From Bemisia tabaci (Eukaryota > Arthropoda > Insecta > Hemiptera > Aleyrodidae): a DNA stretch of 64,000 nucleotides. Position numbers and translations under genes: made by a program. Position 1 is the stretch's first letter. Every line of letters begins with the position of its first letter. The notes under the pieces were generated by a model. The model had not been told where the DNA came from. It saw only the letters and a program-made list of their open reading frames with translations, and searched no databases. The stretch is taken from positions 1,178,001 through 1,242,000 of the forward strand of contig NC_092796.1 of NCBI RefSeq assembly GCF_918797505.1, given 5' to 3'. Shown piece by piece: positions 44,975 through 55,565 of this stretch.

Positions 44975-45476
44975 TAGAAAAAAGAGTAAAGACACAGATC
45001 TGCACGTTTGGGCGATTTTATCCGCGTAAAGAGGGAATTTATTATTGTCATCCTCCGACGTTAAGCGCAAGAAAAGATAACCTACGATCCAAGTTACTGA
45101 ATAAAATTGTGAAATCATGAATTATCACGATCAAACCAAGCATGTGCCAGGATTTAAGAAAGATTGAATGTAGAAGACTTGAGATTCCCTCTTCGGCGAG
45201 ATCCGCTCTGTTAGCAAAATATACTGAAGTCTCCATGATTTCACACAGAGATTTCCTAAAATCATAATAACGCAACTTTTCCCGCCGTTCAAAAATAGAG
45301 GAAAAGAAAATCCCACGGAATTGTGATTGAATTTAAAAAGATTGCAGAATTCTGGATTTCCGTTGAAAATGTTCTTCCAAATGAAAAGTGAATTGGAGAA
45401 CCGCGTACGATGTTTCCACCTCAAAATGTTACGCAAAGCGAATGTAACGTAAATCGTAATTTAACGTAATTTTACG
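44975..45476. other. Non-coding spacer with ACGTAA words
   Basis: AT-rich. Near the right edge (45445-45477) CGTAA and TTACG words recur. No gene seen; a 101-codon minus frame (45131-45436) has no known motif. Confidence 0.5.
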
Positions 45477-45541
45477 TTGATTTACTAACCTCCCGTTGTT
45501 AGAACAGCAATTCTTACATCGGGAGGTTTGCAAATCAACTC
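45477..45541. repeat. Hairpin with ~28-bp arms
   Basis: GTTGATTTACTAACCTCCCG TTGTTAG faces the complement of ATCGGGAGGTTTGCAAATCA AC, with a few mismatches. ACCTCCCG/CGGGAGGT and GTTGATTT/AAATCAAC are exact. The loop is under 10 nt. No second copy seen. Confidence 0.65.
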
Positions 45542-46438
45542 TTAAGCAAGGCATCGACGCATGAAAAGGCAACACAAACCAGATAAGAGGCGACATTCGT
45601 ATTTTTGCCGATTACCAGAATGTTATTCTGGGGTAGATACCCTAACTTTCCATTTTGTGAATCATTTTTATTTCTACTGAAAATTTTGGGAAGGGAATAC
45701 GTAAAAATGCGTTGGTTTGTACCCTGTCTAATGCCTTCGCTCCAGATCCTTCCTAAACCACCAATTTTTTGCTATTTCTCGGTTCGTCTTGACACTTGCC
45801 TACTCGCTACTTTGTCTCAGTTAAAATCACTCCACTGTGCGAGCTCAAACCTCGGCAAATTGCGCTCGACGAACAACACGGTTGCCGAACTATTCGCGGA
45901 AACCCATCTACGGACATTATAAATAAATCCTGGGGGCACGGTTTGGCGTCCCGGCCGTGTCGCGCTTGAGACAACTACTGGCAATTTGCGCCGGGAAAGA
46001 AATTACTCGGCGCTTCATCTCCGAACTGTCGCGACGTCGCGCGTCGGGCGCCGCGAGGAATCGGCAATTTCGCTGCGGGCGTGTAGTGCGGGTTGCTTCG
46101 TTTGCGAGAAGTGGCGGTCTCGTCTCGACTTGGGGGTGTCTGCGGGGTTGCGTCGCCGAGTGTTGACGGCGCGGCATGACACGGCCTCAGGAGTTGACGA
46201 GGTGAAGACTCCCGCGGAACATGCATGACGGCACTACAGGGTGGCAAAATTTCACAAAATTGAAAGATACGAAACCTTAAAGAATTGTCGAAATGTCCCC
46301 GTTCATAGTGTGCAACACGGAGTAATTTTGAACAAAAACAGTTCAACTAAAGCTCGATATGGACGACGGTAATATTAGACTCTAAGGCGATTTCAGGCCA
46401 ATGCCGAGACGCACATAGAATTTGGTGCTTTTCAAAGG
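45542..46438. other. Non-coding stretch with CpG-rich patch 45930-46200
   Basis: A CpG-rich patch of GCGCGTCGGGCGCCGCG-type words produces overlapping frames on both strands (69-123 codons), which look compositional. The 105-codon frame at 45605-45922 has no recognisable domain. Confidence 0.45.
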
Positions 46439-46439
46439 C

Positions 46440-46500
46440 GACTCAGTGCCCGCAAAATCGGGCTCGAACCCGGCAACGTCTACGAGTGCAAGAGCCAGGA
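46440..46500 (-). repeat. Possible truncated tRNA-derived SINE
   Basis: On the minus strand GGTTCGAGCCC (46460-46470) matches the RNA polymerase III B-box consensus GGTTCGANNCC exactly. It is preceded by TTGCACTCGTAGACGTTGCC, which resembles the 3' half of tRNA-derived SINE heads. No A-box was found upstream, so this is not a tRNA gene and any SINE is 5'-truncated. This rests on one motif. Confidence 0.35.
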
Positions 46501-48693
46501 ACTGTTCGGAGTGCATCCAATTGTAAATCAAAAGCCAATTTCGCAGGCAATTTTGCGCGCTACATGAAAGCTAAAGCAAATAAATACAGACCCTGCGCCA
46601 GAACATGTGTTGTTTATTGTCGCAAGCAGCTGTTTTTCCCTTTTCGGATGGACGCAGGAACGTGACCCAACTTTTTAAATGCCTCTGCTCTGTGGATCTG
46701 AACGCCAGGCAAAGGAGGAGGGGAGTCACCGGGGAAGGAAAAGTGACGTGGAAAATCACTCGCTGGGGCATCTAACGAAAATGAAATCGATAGACACATT
46801 TACATTGATGTATGCTTACAAATCTACCGTCAACAACTATTACGGCCATTATTTATTTACGTATTTCTTTTTTCCTTCGAAATCTTTTTATTCGGGAATT
46901 ATTCACATAAATAAATCATGCAACCTAAAGAGATTGCACCGAGCGATAAAACGGGGCTTATAAAATAAGGGAGAGCTAATATTAGATACAACATAATAAC
47001 ATTTATTTATTATAAAAAATATGAATGATCAATAAAACAAAGCAAATATTAAATTCAATTTATTCAACGCTTTTACTTTTGGCAGAAATGCGCCTACCTT
47101 GAGCTTGAACATAACAAGAGGAGGGGGGGAGGGGAGGGTGGGAGCAGTAGTTGGACACAAAGGCTCATTTTGATAATTCATCTGAAAAGTTTATGGGTGC
47201 CAAAACGTCATCATTTTATTTGTTTAATTACCGGAAAATTCGAACAGGGCTGTAACGTGTTTCAGTTGACCCGTTCACCTTTTGTGCCGCCGGCCGGCCA
47301 TCCAGCACAGACATTCGGAACGTTTGGACGCTAACCGCAATGAAATAATCAAATCATCCGGAACACTCCAATGAACTCGCGACCATTACGTTACAATTTA
47401 ACACCAGATTTCGGAATAGTTAATATGTGCATCGCTCCAGGAATGAATGCAAATTTGAAAAAAAAGGACTTCTGTGATTTTTTTCTAATTTATTTCGTAG
47501 AGAGTCTGTTTTTTATCGTAATTGAAAGCACAAAAAATAATTGTTTAATTTGAAAAGTTTACATAGTTTATGAAGAGTTTATAACCTTGTTCACTCCAAT
47601 TCAATGTTTTGAACGTACATATATATATCTTAGTCTGATGCGAAGTACATTTCACAGCGGAGTCTACATTGCTCCCAAACAACCGAAGTGATATTATTAT
47701 TCTCGTGTTTTTAAGAGTAAAATAAGGTTTGGGGTGAAATGCATTCTGCATTGCACTCCATGTTTAATAGTATTCCGGACAGTAATGGTAATGTACAGTT
47801 GATTAATGAGTATTTCAGCTAACTGTATCATGAACATTATAGGGGCTCAACTTCAAAATTGTTCAATTCGACATGAAAATCAGAGAACTGACATCAGACG
47901 ATCAATTCAGAGTGATGAATGGTTAGTAAAGTTCGCGGTTTGACCAAAAACTTTTCACAGCAAAAAACGAGTACACGCGAATTCCAAAAGGCAAGATTCA
48001 CGGTTAGTTTTGCTTTTTTTTGAAAATTTTGCATGGTGGAGTAAAACACACATTCGCTGCGCGATACTCCGAAGACATCGCGACACTCGACACACACGCA
48101 CACGGAGCTAAAAAACAGGGAAAATACACACGCACACAGGGACTTACAACTGCACAAAGGGATGATTCACCCTAGACGCACATTTATCACCGCGGACCCA
48201 TTGTTGAAAAATTAGTTCCAGTTCCCGGTCGAGACGACATTGCCTCCTCGGCGAAAAAACGGCGGGCGCGACGCGAGCGAACGCGGGATTTTCCCGGCGG
48301 ATGGCACCGCTGCTTGGCAACCTCTTCTTCAGAGTCATTATGATTAGTAATAATCGCATACTTGAGTAAGTTTGCATCGGGCCGGCGGAAACATTATTGG
48401 GCCTCCTATTACTCTTATTCGCCCTCTCTCGCCCCCTCCCCTCCTTTCATCGCCCCCTTTCGGCTCCCCGACTTGTAAACAGTCAAGATTTACAAGGGCG
48501 CGGGTTCATTGGATATCGTTCCGATAATCTACGGCGCCCCCCCCCCTTTCACCACCACCCCCGCCCCCGGCTAGATACATTATTTTTAAATAAATTGCGC
48601 CCGATACGGATTCGGGTTGGCTTGTTCCTTTCGAGGACTTTCCCCTTCCAGGCCCGGATTTTATTTCCCGAGGCAGCGAGGAAAAGATGAGCT
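46501..48693. other. AT-rich, then CpG-rich non-coding stretch
   Basis: Strongly AT-rich at 46800-47070 and 47440-47720. CA-rich words lie at 48085-48150. CpG-rich from 48180 to 48690 with C10 at 48537-48546. Frames of 60-97 codons lack motifs. No family repeat recognised. Confidence 0.45.
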
Positions 48694-48698
48694 CGGCG

Positions 48699-48921
48699 CA
48701 CAGTTGATCCAGTCAATCAGAGAGGTGAAATTTTTGACTTATATTTTAAATTTTGATGTTTCTTTCGTCACGAATTCAATTTCAAAGGGTATTCCTGAAA
48801 GTAAATTTTACGGAAAAACCAATGAAACAACTTTTAAACTACTGTGTTTCATGTTTTCGAATATAGAGCTTTCAAAGTTTCAGGATATTTTCCGAATTCT
48901 CATATGACTCGGTCCACTGTG
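48699..48921 (+). mobile_element. Family K MITE, copy 4, CGGCG-flanked
   Basis: TIRs CACAGTTGATCCAGT and ACTCGGTCCACTGTG. CGGCG lies on both sides (48694-48698 and 48922-48926). The interior is the most diverged of the family: only the ends and GAGAGGTGAAATTT remain clearly comparable. A 96-codon frame (48617-48907) reads through it. Confidence 0.7.
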
Positions 48922-48926
48922 CGGCG

Positions 48927-49362
48927 GAGGAAATGGGTTTCGGCGATTCGACGCGTTTTCCTTCGCGGGCCCCCTTGATGCGCGGATTATATTACTGTGA
49001 TACCATAGTTCGGGAACATCAAATAAATATCTGACTGAATTACGCCCCGGAGGAGAGGGGAAGGGGTGAGGATCGTTTCCCGAGACGGGCCGTTTAGTGC
49101 TTGCTAGTTCATTGCACTTCGATTATTGCGTCGAGTTTTCGGCCTTGTCCGTCGACTGCGCGCGACATTTCAGATGGAGCACGGAATGGGGGAGGAGTGT
49201 GAGAAGTGTTAGTGTGGGGGAAATTTTGAGAAACTCTCCTAAAAATAATCTAGAGAAATCCTAAAAAAGTGGTGAATTTCTCATCAAGAGATTTCGCGGA
49301 AATAGAATTCCCTAAACGAATTTTCCTCACCAAGCCATGCAATGTCCCGATTGTATAAAGAA
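48927..49362. other. Non-coding spacer
   Basis: GC-rich to about 49170, then AT-rich. Nothing recognised. Confidence 0.5.
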
Positions 49363-49438
49363 GTCATTTTAGCGTGCCCTACAAAAAAAGTGTTTTCAAA
49401 ATTCTATTTTTTTTTTTTTTTAGGGCACGCTAAAAGAC
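49363..49438. repeat. Hairpin with 18-bp arms and T-rich loop
   Basis: TTTTAGCGTGCCCTA (49367-49381) and TAGGGCACGCTAAAA (49421-49435) are exact complements. The pairing extends to GTCA/TGAC-like ends with one bulge. The loop ends in a T run (49407-49420). It resembles a small palindromic element. No second copy found. Confidence 0.7.
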
Positions 49439-50350
49439 TATGAAAAATAAAAATAAAAAATAATGTGGGTTTGAATTTATTCTAAAATGAACAGAGGTAT
49501 TACTACATACCCCGTATGTTCTAAGTGGTGTGACCATTTATTTTAACTTAGTGTTCCTTTTTATCTCATAACCCTAATATTTATCAACTTTTTATACATA
49601 GCTAATAGATACCGTCGATTGTACAGGTACCTAGTTGTAGCATTACTTAATGAATTTATGTTAAAAAAAAAAAAAAAGTTGCTCTACGTGGGCATACTTC
49701 TCAAATTGTCTCGACGTAGATCGTACAATGTACCGTCCCTATTTTCTATATTTTTTCACGATTAATTTGTACCAACCTCAAAATTGCAAGGAGATGAGAG
49801 TCTAAAATATCCGATCTGCCAGATTGGAGTTAAGAGATTCAGAAAAAGTGGATGACCCCCAGGTTCGGAGCTCTTCGGGCCAGGAAGCGAAAAGTCGAGA
49901 GCGCGAAAAATAAATTTGTAATTAGCGTTTGCTGGAGGTCGGCGCGGCGCGGCGGTCAGATGACGAAGAGGGTAGAGGACATTCATTGGGCGTGTCGCGT
50001 CGTGACGGGGAGGAGGGTTGATGTATGATCTATCGGCTCGAAATATTGCCGCCGACTCGAATCCCTGATTCCGCGTTTTTAAAATGGACTCCCGGTTGCC
50101 GGCCTTGGCGGGAAAACCCAGGCCCGGGGGATGGAAACCCCGCTTTCCCGGCGACTCCGGCGACGGGCACGGCGTCCCGGCGTCACGCTCTGCGCGTGTG
50201 ACTGATGCGAAATAAAAAGGCCACGGCCGGACGCTGTTGCGCCGTTTCGGGAAAATTCCTCCTCCACTTCCGCAAATGTTTTCACGTATATTCATTTTGA
50301 AAGGAACTATGTTTAAACAGGGTATTTAGTTTTTTTTCATTTCGGGAAAA
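49439..50350. other. Non-coding stretch, AT-rich then GC-rich
   Basis: AT-rich to about 49800 with A15-type runs near 49662. GC-rich at 49920-50240. The longest open frame of the window (177 codons, 49762-50295, minus) lies here. It is Pro/Arg-rich with no recognised domain, so I treat it as non-coding. Confidence 0.45.
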
Positions 50351-50616
50351 CCTGATTTTCCCTCATTTTTGACTGCTAAATCCTGAGTTCGTAGTTTTTC
50401 TGAATCCTCATCAAATCCTGATTTTTTTGCGGAGAAAAATTAAAATTTCTGCATAAGCATATACGAAAGCATAAAAGAATCCAATCGGACGGCCGAATTT
50501 TTTCAAATCCTGATTTTACGACCGATTTTTCCTCGAATCCTGATGAAATCAGGATTAAATCCGGATTGACCTCAAATCCTGATAAAATCAGGAAAATCGG
50601 AAAAATCCTGATGCTA
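50351..50616 (+). repeat. Irregular AATCCTGAT repeat cluster
   Basis: AATCCTGA occurs at about 50381, 50413, 50505, 50538, 50574 and 50604, mixed with its complement (ATCAGG at 50548 and 50586) and the variants AATCCGGATT and AATCCTCAT. Spacing is irregular, so this is not a simple tandem array. A 91-codon minus frame (50376-50651) with recurring Ser-Gly-Phe-Glu residues is its translation. Confidence 0.7.
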
Positions 50617-50657
50617 GACACCCCGTTAAATGAAACACATATGTGTGGCAAATAATT

Positions 50658-50893
50658 GGATGTATGTCTGGCAAACGGAACCAGAGACAGGTGGGAAAGA
50701 AGGAATGTGCTCGTTAGTCGAGGTCCATAAGTATGAATGGGAGCTACAAAGCGCCAGTGACGTCAGCGGCAATGAGGCCGCCGCCGCTGTCGCCCTTCTG
50801 CCGCTTTAACTCATGAGCCCTGTCCACAAGTCTCTTTTCCCATTCCCATGGCTCATGAGTGCCACATTCGGTTAGCACGTAGTTCCGTGCATG
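50658..50893 (+). mobile_element. Family L long element, copy 4 (right end shortened)
   Basis: Left end GGATGTATGTCTGGCAAACG, continuing GAACCAGAGACAGGTGGG. Inside, AAAGCGCCAGTGACGTCAGC (50749-50768) and TTTAACTCATGAGCCCTGTC. It ends near GCACGTAGTTCCGTGCATGG. Compared with copies 3 and 5 it lacks the distal ~120 bp. Confidence 0.75.
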
Positions 50894-51440
50894 GAATAAA
50901 ACTAAATTTATTTGCTGAAAAAAATGGTAAAAATCATATTGTTACATGAGAGAAAATGAGCCGCAACTTCGTAAAGATCCACATATGGTACATCCATGAA
51001 CCAATAAAATCGGTAGGTAACTTCATCGTTTCAACTTTAAATGGACAGAGTTCATCAGAGAAGAACCAATTAACCCACGTTAAGTTGGATTTGAGAAAAA
51101 GAGATTTCAAGTTTGAATCCTCCATATGGCTCAATGTAGAAAATGAACTTTAACCCCTCTCTTCACACACTAATTTCTGTTTTTCGACTTCCAGTTTTTG
51201 ACAGGATAAAATATATGGCTAGTCGAACTCAAAAACATTCTTAACACAATTTTTTCGAAAATGCGGTTTGGTTCTTTTCTGATGAACTCGGTTCGAATCC
51301 GAGGAATATAGCCGAGGATTTGGATGCACTATACAGGTGGCAACGGGGAATATCCACCGATTCAGTTGCGGAAACAACGCGTCATTCTCGGGTTTAATTG
51401 AAACCGAGCACGGGGGAATGCAGACGGTGTAAGTGCTGAA
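50894..51440. other. Non-coding spacer with a B-box-like word
   Basis: AT-rich. CTCGGTTCGAATCCGAG (51287-51303) forms a perfect 5-bp stem with a 7-nt loop and includes an exact GGTTCGAATCC B-box. No other tRNA arm can be matched upstream, so I do not call a tRNA. Confidence 0.4.
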
Positions 51441-52160
51441 CTTGGTACGTCGCCCCCTCCTCACCCCCCTCCTCGCGGCGACGAATTTTAAATACAGTAT
51501 ACGTGCATTTGCAGGGGTGGGTGACCGTGGTGGTAGCCGGGCCAGCCACCAAGACCATAAATTAATAATGAATTCATTAAAGTCCGGGTGACGTAATCTG
51601 GCGGAGCTTAGGGTAGGAAGGATTTTTTAAAAAAAGGAACGGAAAAAAGGCGAGGAGCGAGGAGGAAAGAGCCAGGGCCAGGGCCGGCCAGGGCGGATTT
51701 ATTACTGTGGTTCTAAACCCCTTAATTCATTAAAAAAGGGTAGTTTGTACGTACTAATCCGGCGGGCAGCGATTAACAGTGGGAATCGCCGGATCGGCCC
51801 CATTCGTTTTTGTCACTGGCGGTCATATCCGATGCCGGGCCTTTGTTGCGACGAAATTTTAATATACTCGCCCAAGGGTATTAATATGCTCGCGAGGAGG
51901 CGTGAGTATTAGTTCAGCGTGTTGCGCCGCCCAGTATTAAAAACTGCGAAAAATATCGGCCGGGAAGTTAAGTCGAGCTGAAAAATATTTCCACCATGTT
52001 CGCAGCCGCCGTTTAATTAGCAGATTTTTTAATCCGCCCGCCGAGCCCTCGCCGCGCCGCCCCGCGTCAGGCTGTAACTCGGCTGAAACGCCGCGTTTCA
52101 GCCTCAGTGCCCGCCTCGGTTGCCGCCTTTCACGAGTTTCATAAGCTACGGCTGTGGTAA
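51441..52160. promoter_or_regulatory. CpG-rich patch with homeodomain-type sites (candidate regulatory region)
   Basis: Alternating CpG-rich words and short AT-rich cores: AAATTAATAATGAATTCATT (51559-51578, containing the 12-bp palindrome AATGAATTCATT), CTTAATTCATTAAA, GGATTTATTACTG, TTAATATACTC, TTTAATTAGC and GTTTCAGCC/GGCTGAAAC mirrored words. No MITE copies lie inside. This texture is usual for conserved non-coding DNA near developmental genes in insects. Function is inferred from composition only. Confidence 0.35.
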
Positions 52161-53042
52161 ATATAACCACGGGTAAACAAACCTACAGGTGTCGAATGAT
52201 TTCTGGTTAATGCCCGAAAAACCCAGGATATTTCTCAAAAAATCAACTTTTGTGTGGTTGTGTGGAGCAATGAAAAGAATGTTACCAATATTTTAAATTT
52301 GTTAGATTACTAAATTATAAAGTATTTTTACCATTTTTTTAAAAAAAATCTAACTATACTGTTGGTTTATTGAAAGGATTTCGAAAATTCTGTTTGCAAG
52401 TTTTCGAATCGTTTAAAAAAAAAATTTTCTTGATGATATTGTCATGAAAATGTTCAAAAATAATTTCAAAATCATATTTGAAATGATATTTTTATAAAAA
52501 TCATCCTAAAAACTTTGATCTCATCACGTTGATTTAGACGTCGTGATATGAAGAGATCTGTCTACAAAATGAGTTTAAAAAAAATAAAAAAAAAAAACAA
52601 CCGACATTCCATCTAATGCACAGTAATTAATTTTACGTTGTTGTCTAATCTACGTTGTCTTCACTTGCTCTCGAAGAAGCCTACCTTTCAAATATACCTA
52701 GATAATTAAACTTCACTATAATGAACATACGAACAGAACTTTTAAACCAAATTACTAGAGAAAAGCTCACAACCGGGCTATCATGACTGGCCATACGGTG
52801 CCCCTCTTAAGCCCTCGTATAAACGCAGGAAACGCAAAAAATTAAAAAACGCAAACAGCTGTTCCTTTTTTCTGAGATACAACGTTATACAAATCTCTCG
52901 AAAGAGGTGAATCATGTTTGCTATAAGTGGCGTCAAATTCAGTCAGCACTAAGCTAGAGTGCTCATTTGGTCGTACTTATGCTGAAGGAACTATGTGCGA
53001 ACGCATTAAATCAGACGGACCTATCTACATATGATTAACTGG
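52161..53042. other. AT-rich non-coding stretch
   Basis: Strongly AT-rich at 52250-52620 with several A or T runs of 8-10. No family repeat recognised. Confidence 0.5.
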
Positions 53043-53138
53043 TTTCATAGTTTGGTACTTATGGAAATGTATCGATTCTTGGAGGGGCCAGGTGCTCCAA
53101 CAAGAATCGATCATCTAACATAGGTTTAAATGGAGAGA
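53043..53138 (+). mobile_element. Family I fragment, copy 4
   Basis: TACTTATGGAAATGTATCGA TTCTTGG and the mirrored CAAGAATCGATCATCTAACA TAGGTTTAAATGG match the inner inverted pair of family I. The GCGTGGCG termini are missing on both sides, so no duplication can be tested. Confidence 0.6.
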
Positions 53139-54031
53139 ATCCGGTGTTGCCAAATTGTTGGATCTGCCTTTGAACTCAGCTTTTTTCACGGCGTGGACGG
53201 GGTTTAAGCCTATCCGGCTGCTCAGAGCATTGTGCACTTCAATTGTAGGGTTTGGCGTTGCGTTTAATTTCTGGAGGCTTTTGATTTGTTCACTGGGTCA
53301 AGTGGAAGGCCTGCAGCTGCCAGATTCCACACCGACGTGAGCAATAGAATTCGCGATAATTTCGCGAAGGAGGAATTTTTGGCACAATCTGGAACGTATG
53401 GTTCCAATCCTCCGCTCGTTGCTTATCACAGACAATTCACTCCAATTAGCGGAAAATCCTCTCGATTACAAGATATTCCGAGAAATGTCGACCAATTTAA
53501 ATAGCTTGCTTCATTACAAACCTGCTCCACTCTTCACAACTGACAATCAGCATTTAAGCAACCTATTGAAGGAGCTCACGGCATTTCAAGGATAACAAAT
53601 TTCATTTTTTCCACTGGTGGAAAGATGATGGAGGGGCGAAATAAACGTCCTCACAATGCGAATAGCATACCGCCTACATAAAAAATCCATAAACTTGTCC
53701 AACTTTAAGCCTAGCAGCAGTGTAAAAAAAAGGCATTTTCATGCTAACCATTCCTCATTAACTCACAAAGTTTCCAAGATCGCTACTCGAGCAAATTGGG
53801 ATCTAAGTGCGGGAACATTCTGGTTCCCCAGGAACGAGAATTCTCCCGGAAATTTCCGACCAAAAACTATTTTCCCGATGAACTTTGACGGGAAAATACA
53901 CATACACCCGACATCCACATGCTTAATAGACGGTAATATTACCTACGTTCTGAAGAGCAACCCAGAGCGCTCCCGAGAACTTGTCGGTTTCCGGTGACTT
54001 TCTCGGAGATTTCCCGGGAAACTGGGATCCC
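53139..54031. other. Non-coding stretch, no gene confirmed
   Basis: Frames of 61 (53155-53340), 72 (53286-53504), 65 (53398-53595) and 113 codons (53656-53997) follow one another on the plus strand. Their composition looks less biased than most here, but I recognise no domain or splice structure. I cannot exclude a decayed exon. Confidence 0.35.
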
Positions 54032-54117
54032 TATACTGCCATGCTAAGGAAAAACGACATATGAACCTTCAAACGTTGCCAAATTTCCTGGGATAAAACA
54101 CGGTTATAGAAAATAAG

Positions 54118-55565
54118 TTTCGTCAACGATTTTTTGTCCGCGCACCTGTTTTTTCCAGTAATTTACGTCCACGCGTTTTTTCGGCACGGGAGTTTTGGTC
54201 CACGTGCCAGTTGAGACCCAAAGTTAATTGGCCCACACGTAAATACAAACGACAATTGCTCACGGCGTTTTTGGATGAAAATGTAAAATGTCTTTGAGAG
54301 TTTTGGTAAAAATGGGGAGCGTCAATTCCATGAGACAAAATTCACTAAAACTCTCTACACCTCTTTGGTGTAACAGGACTTAATTATCTTTCAAGAAATT
54401 CCCACCTTGTTACACCTGAACCGGATAAACCTCTATATTTGCCTCAGCTAAAGGCTCTTAGATTTTTCCTGTGTACGATAAGTATCTTGATTTATTTTGC
54501 GAGGAAAGATCTGTACTTTTAAAGGATGCCTGTCATTCTTGATAAGTTCAATTTCGTGTGCAACACCTCTGTTGAGAAATAGTTGCTTCAGGCGCCGCCG
54601 TACGGCGGGCGAGCGGCCAGCGCGAAACGCGCATTGGCGCCTACAAACCTAAGTGGATACTTCAAGCATTGTGCAATGCGTGAAGTATCCACTTAGGTTT
54701 GTAGGCGCCAGTGAGTCTCTCGCGCTGGCAGCACGCCGCTCCGCTCTCTTAGGCTTTAATATTTATACTCGCATAGTCAGCGTTTTTTAACTCATGATTT
54801 TGAAATGTTAGCACACTCTGCATTGATTATTCTCATTTAAATTGATGGTAAAAAAATATGTATCAATTTATCAAAGGAGAATAATAATATAATGTGTGTT
54901 TTTTAAATATTGGTGGTTCCGTGTCAAATTTAATGATTTCCAAAGCACTTTAATTTTTTCTTTTACATTTTGTGCTTTTATTGTGCTGCAGCGAGGTGTA
55001 CGCGCAACGAAACGCTCAAAATTTGACGTATTTGACTCTAAAAGATCGATGTACAAATGGGTTAAAACTAAAGATTGCGTGCTTCTTGGTTTTTTTCCCC
55101 TCTTTTATTCATTTTTGCAGTTTTCTGTCGGCACAACTGCGGCTCATTGAGATTAATGTCGCTTGGAAAAGGTTTTACAAATATTTGTCACGTTTTAAAA
55201 ATATAAATGTTTTCAAAATGAAGTAATAATTTCGTAAAGAAAAAATAAAAAAATAAAAAAAAGTACCTATACATATATAAGGTATATTGTACATTCAATA
55301 TTTTAAGGATAGAAATAAAACCAAATATTCACGAATGACAATTTAAAAAGATGATTGAAAAGGAGAAAGTAATAACATTTCACTTAGAAAATGAGCAACC
55401 ATAACAACACCTCCTTCTCTCTCAATTTCTCATTTCCATATTGTCAATATAATTTTACATACCGACTAAAATATAACGCTTGGACCAAGTCACTGTTGCT
55501 TATTTTACGTGTGGGCGTAAACTACTGGACAAAAAAGGTGCGCGGACAAAAAATCGTTGACAAAA
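54118..55565. mobile_element. Element F: ~1.45 kb with long TIRs, inside D6
   Basis: Left end GTCAACGATTTTTTGTCCGC GCACC, continuing TTTACGTCCACGCG. Right end GGTGCGCGGACAAAAAATCG TTGAC, preceded by CGTGTGGGCGTAAAC. The arms are about 65 bp with a few changes. CCCACACGTAAATA (about 54230) is a further copy of the inner arm. The interior is AT-rich with poly-A/T patches, holds palindrome G, and has only frames of 84 codons or less (54896-55226). No transposase is evident, so it is probably non-autonomous. Confidence 0.75.
54600..54745. repeat. Element G: near-perfect palindrome
   Basis: GGCGCCTACAAACCTAAGTG GATACTTCA (54636-54664) and its exact 29-bp complement (54681-54709) flank A-GCATTG-TG-CAATGC-G, which also pairs. 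The core is therefore a ~74-bp palindrome with one mismatch and a 2-nt centre. Diverged pairing continues outward (CCAGCGCGAAACGCG and CTCTCGCGCTGG) to about 54600-54745. Related words occur in the tandem units at 27754-27911. Confidence 0.85.

Noticed and set aside
46460..46470. tRNA gene on the minus strand
   Set aside because: Only the B-box matches. No A-box, acceptor stem or anticodon arm can be placed.
49762..50295. Longest open frame (177 codons, minus strand)
   Set aside because: Pro/Arg/Ser-rich, in GC-rich sequence, without recognisable domain or supporting signals. Length is within what GC-rich non-coding DNA produces.
51287..51303. tRNA gene on the plus strand
   Set aside because: A perfect T-arm-like stem, but no other arms at the required spacing.
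53155..53997. Series of plus-strand frames as exons of a gene
   Set aside because: They overlap in different phases, lack recognisable domains and have no consistent splice signals that I could read; kept only as a remote possibility.
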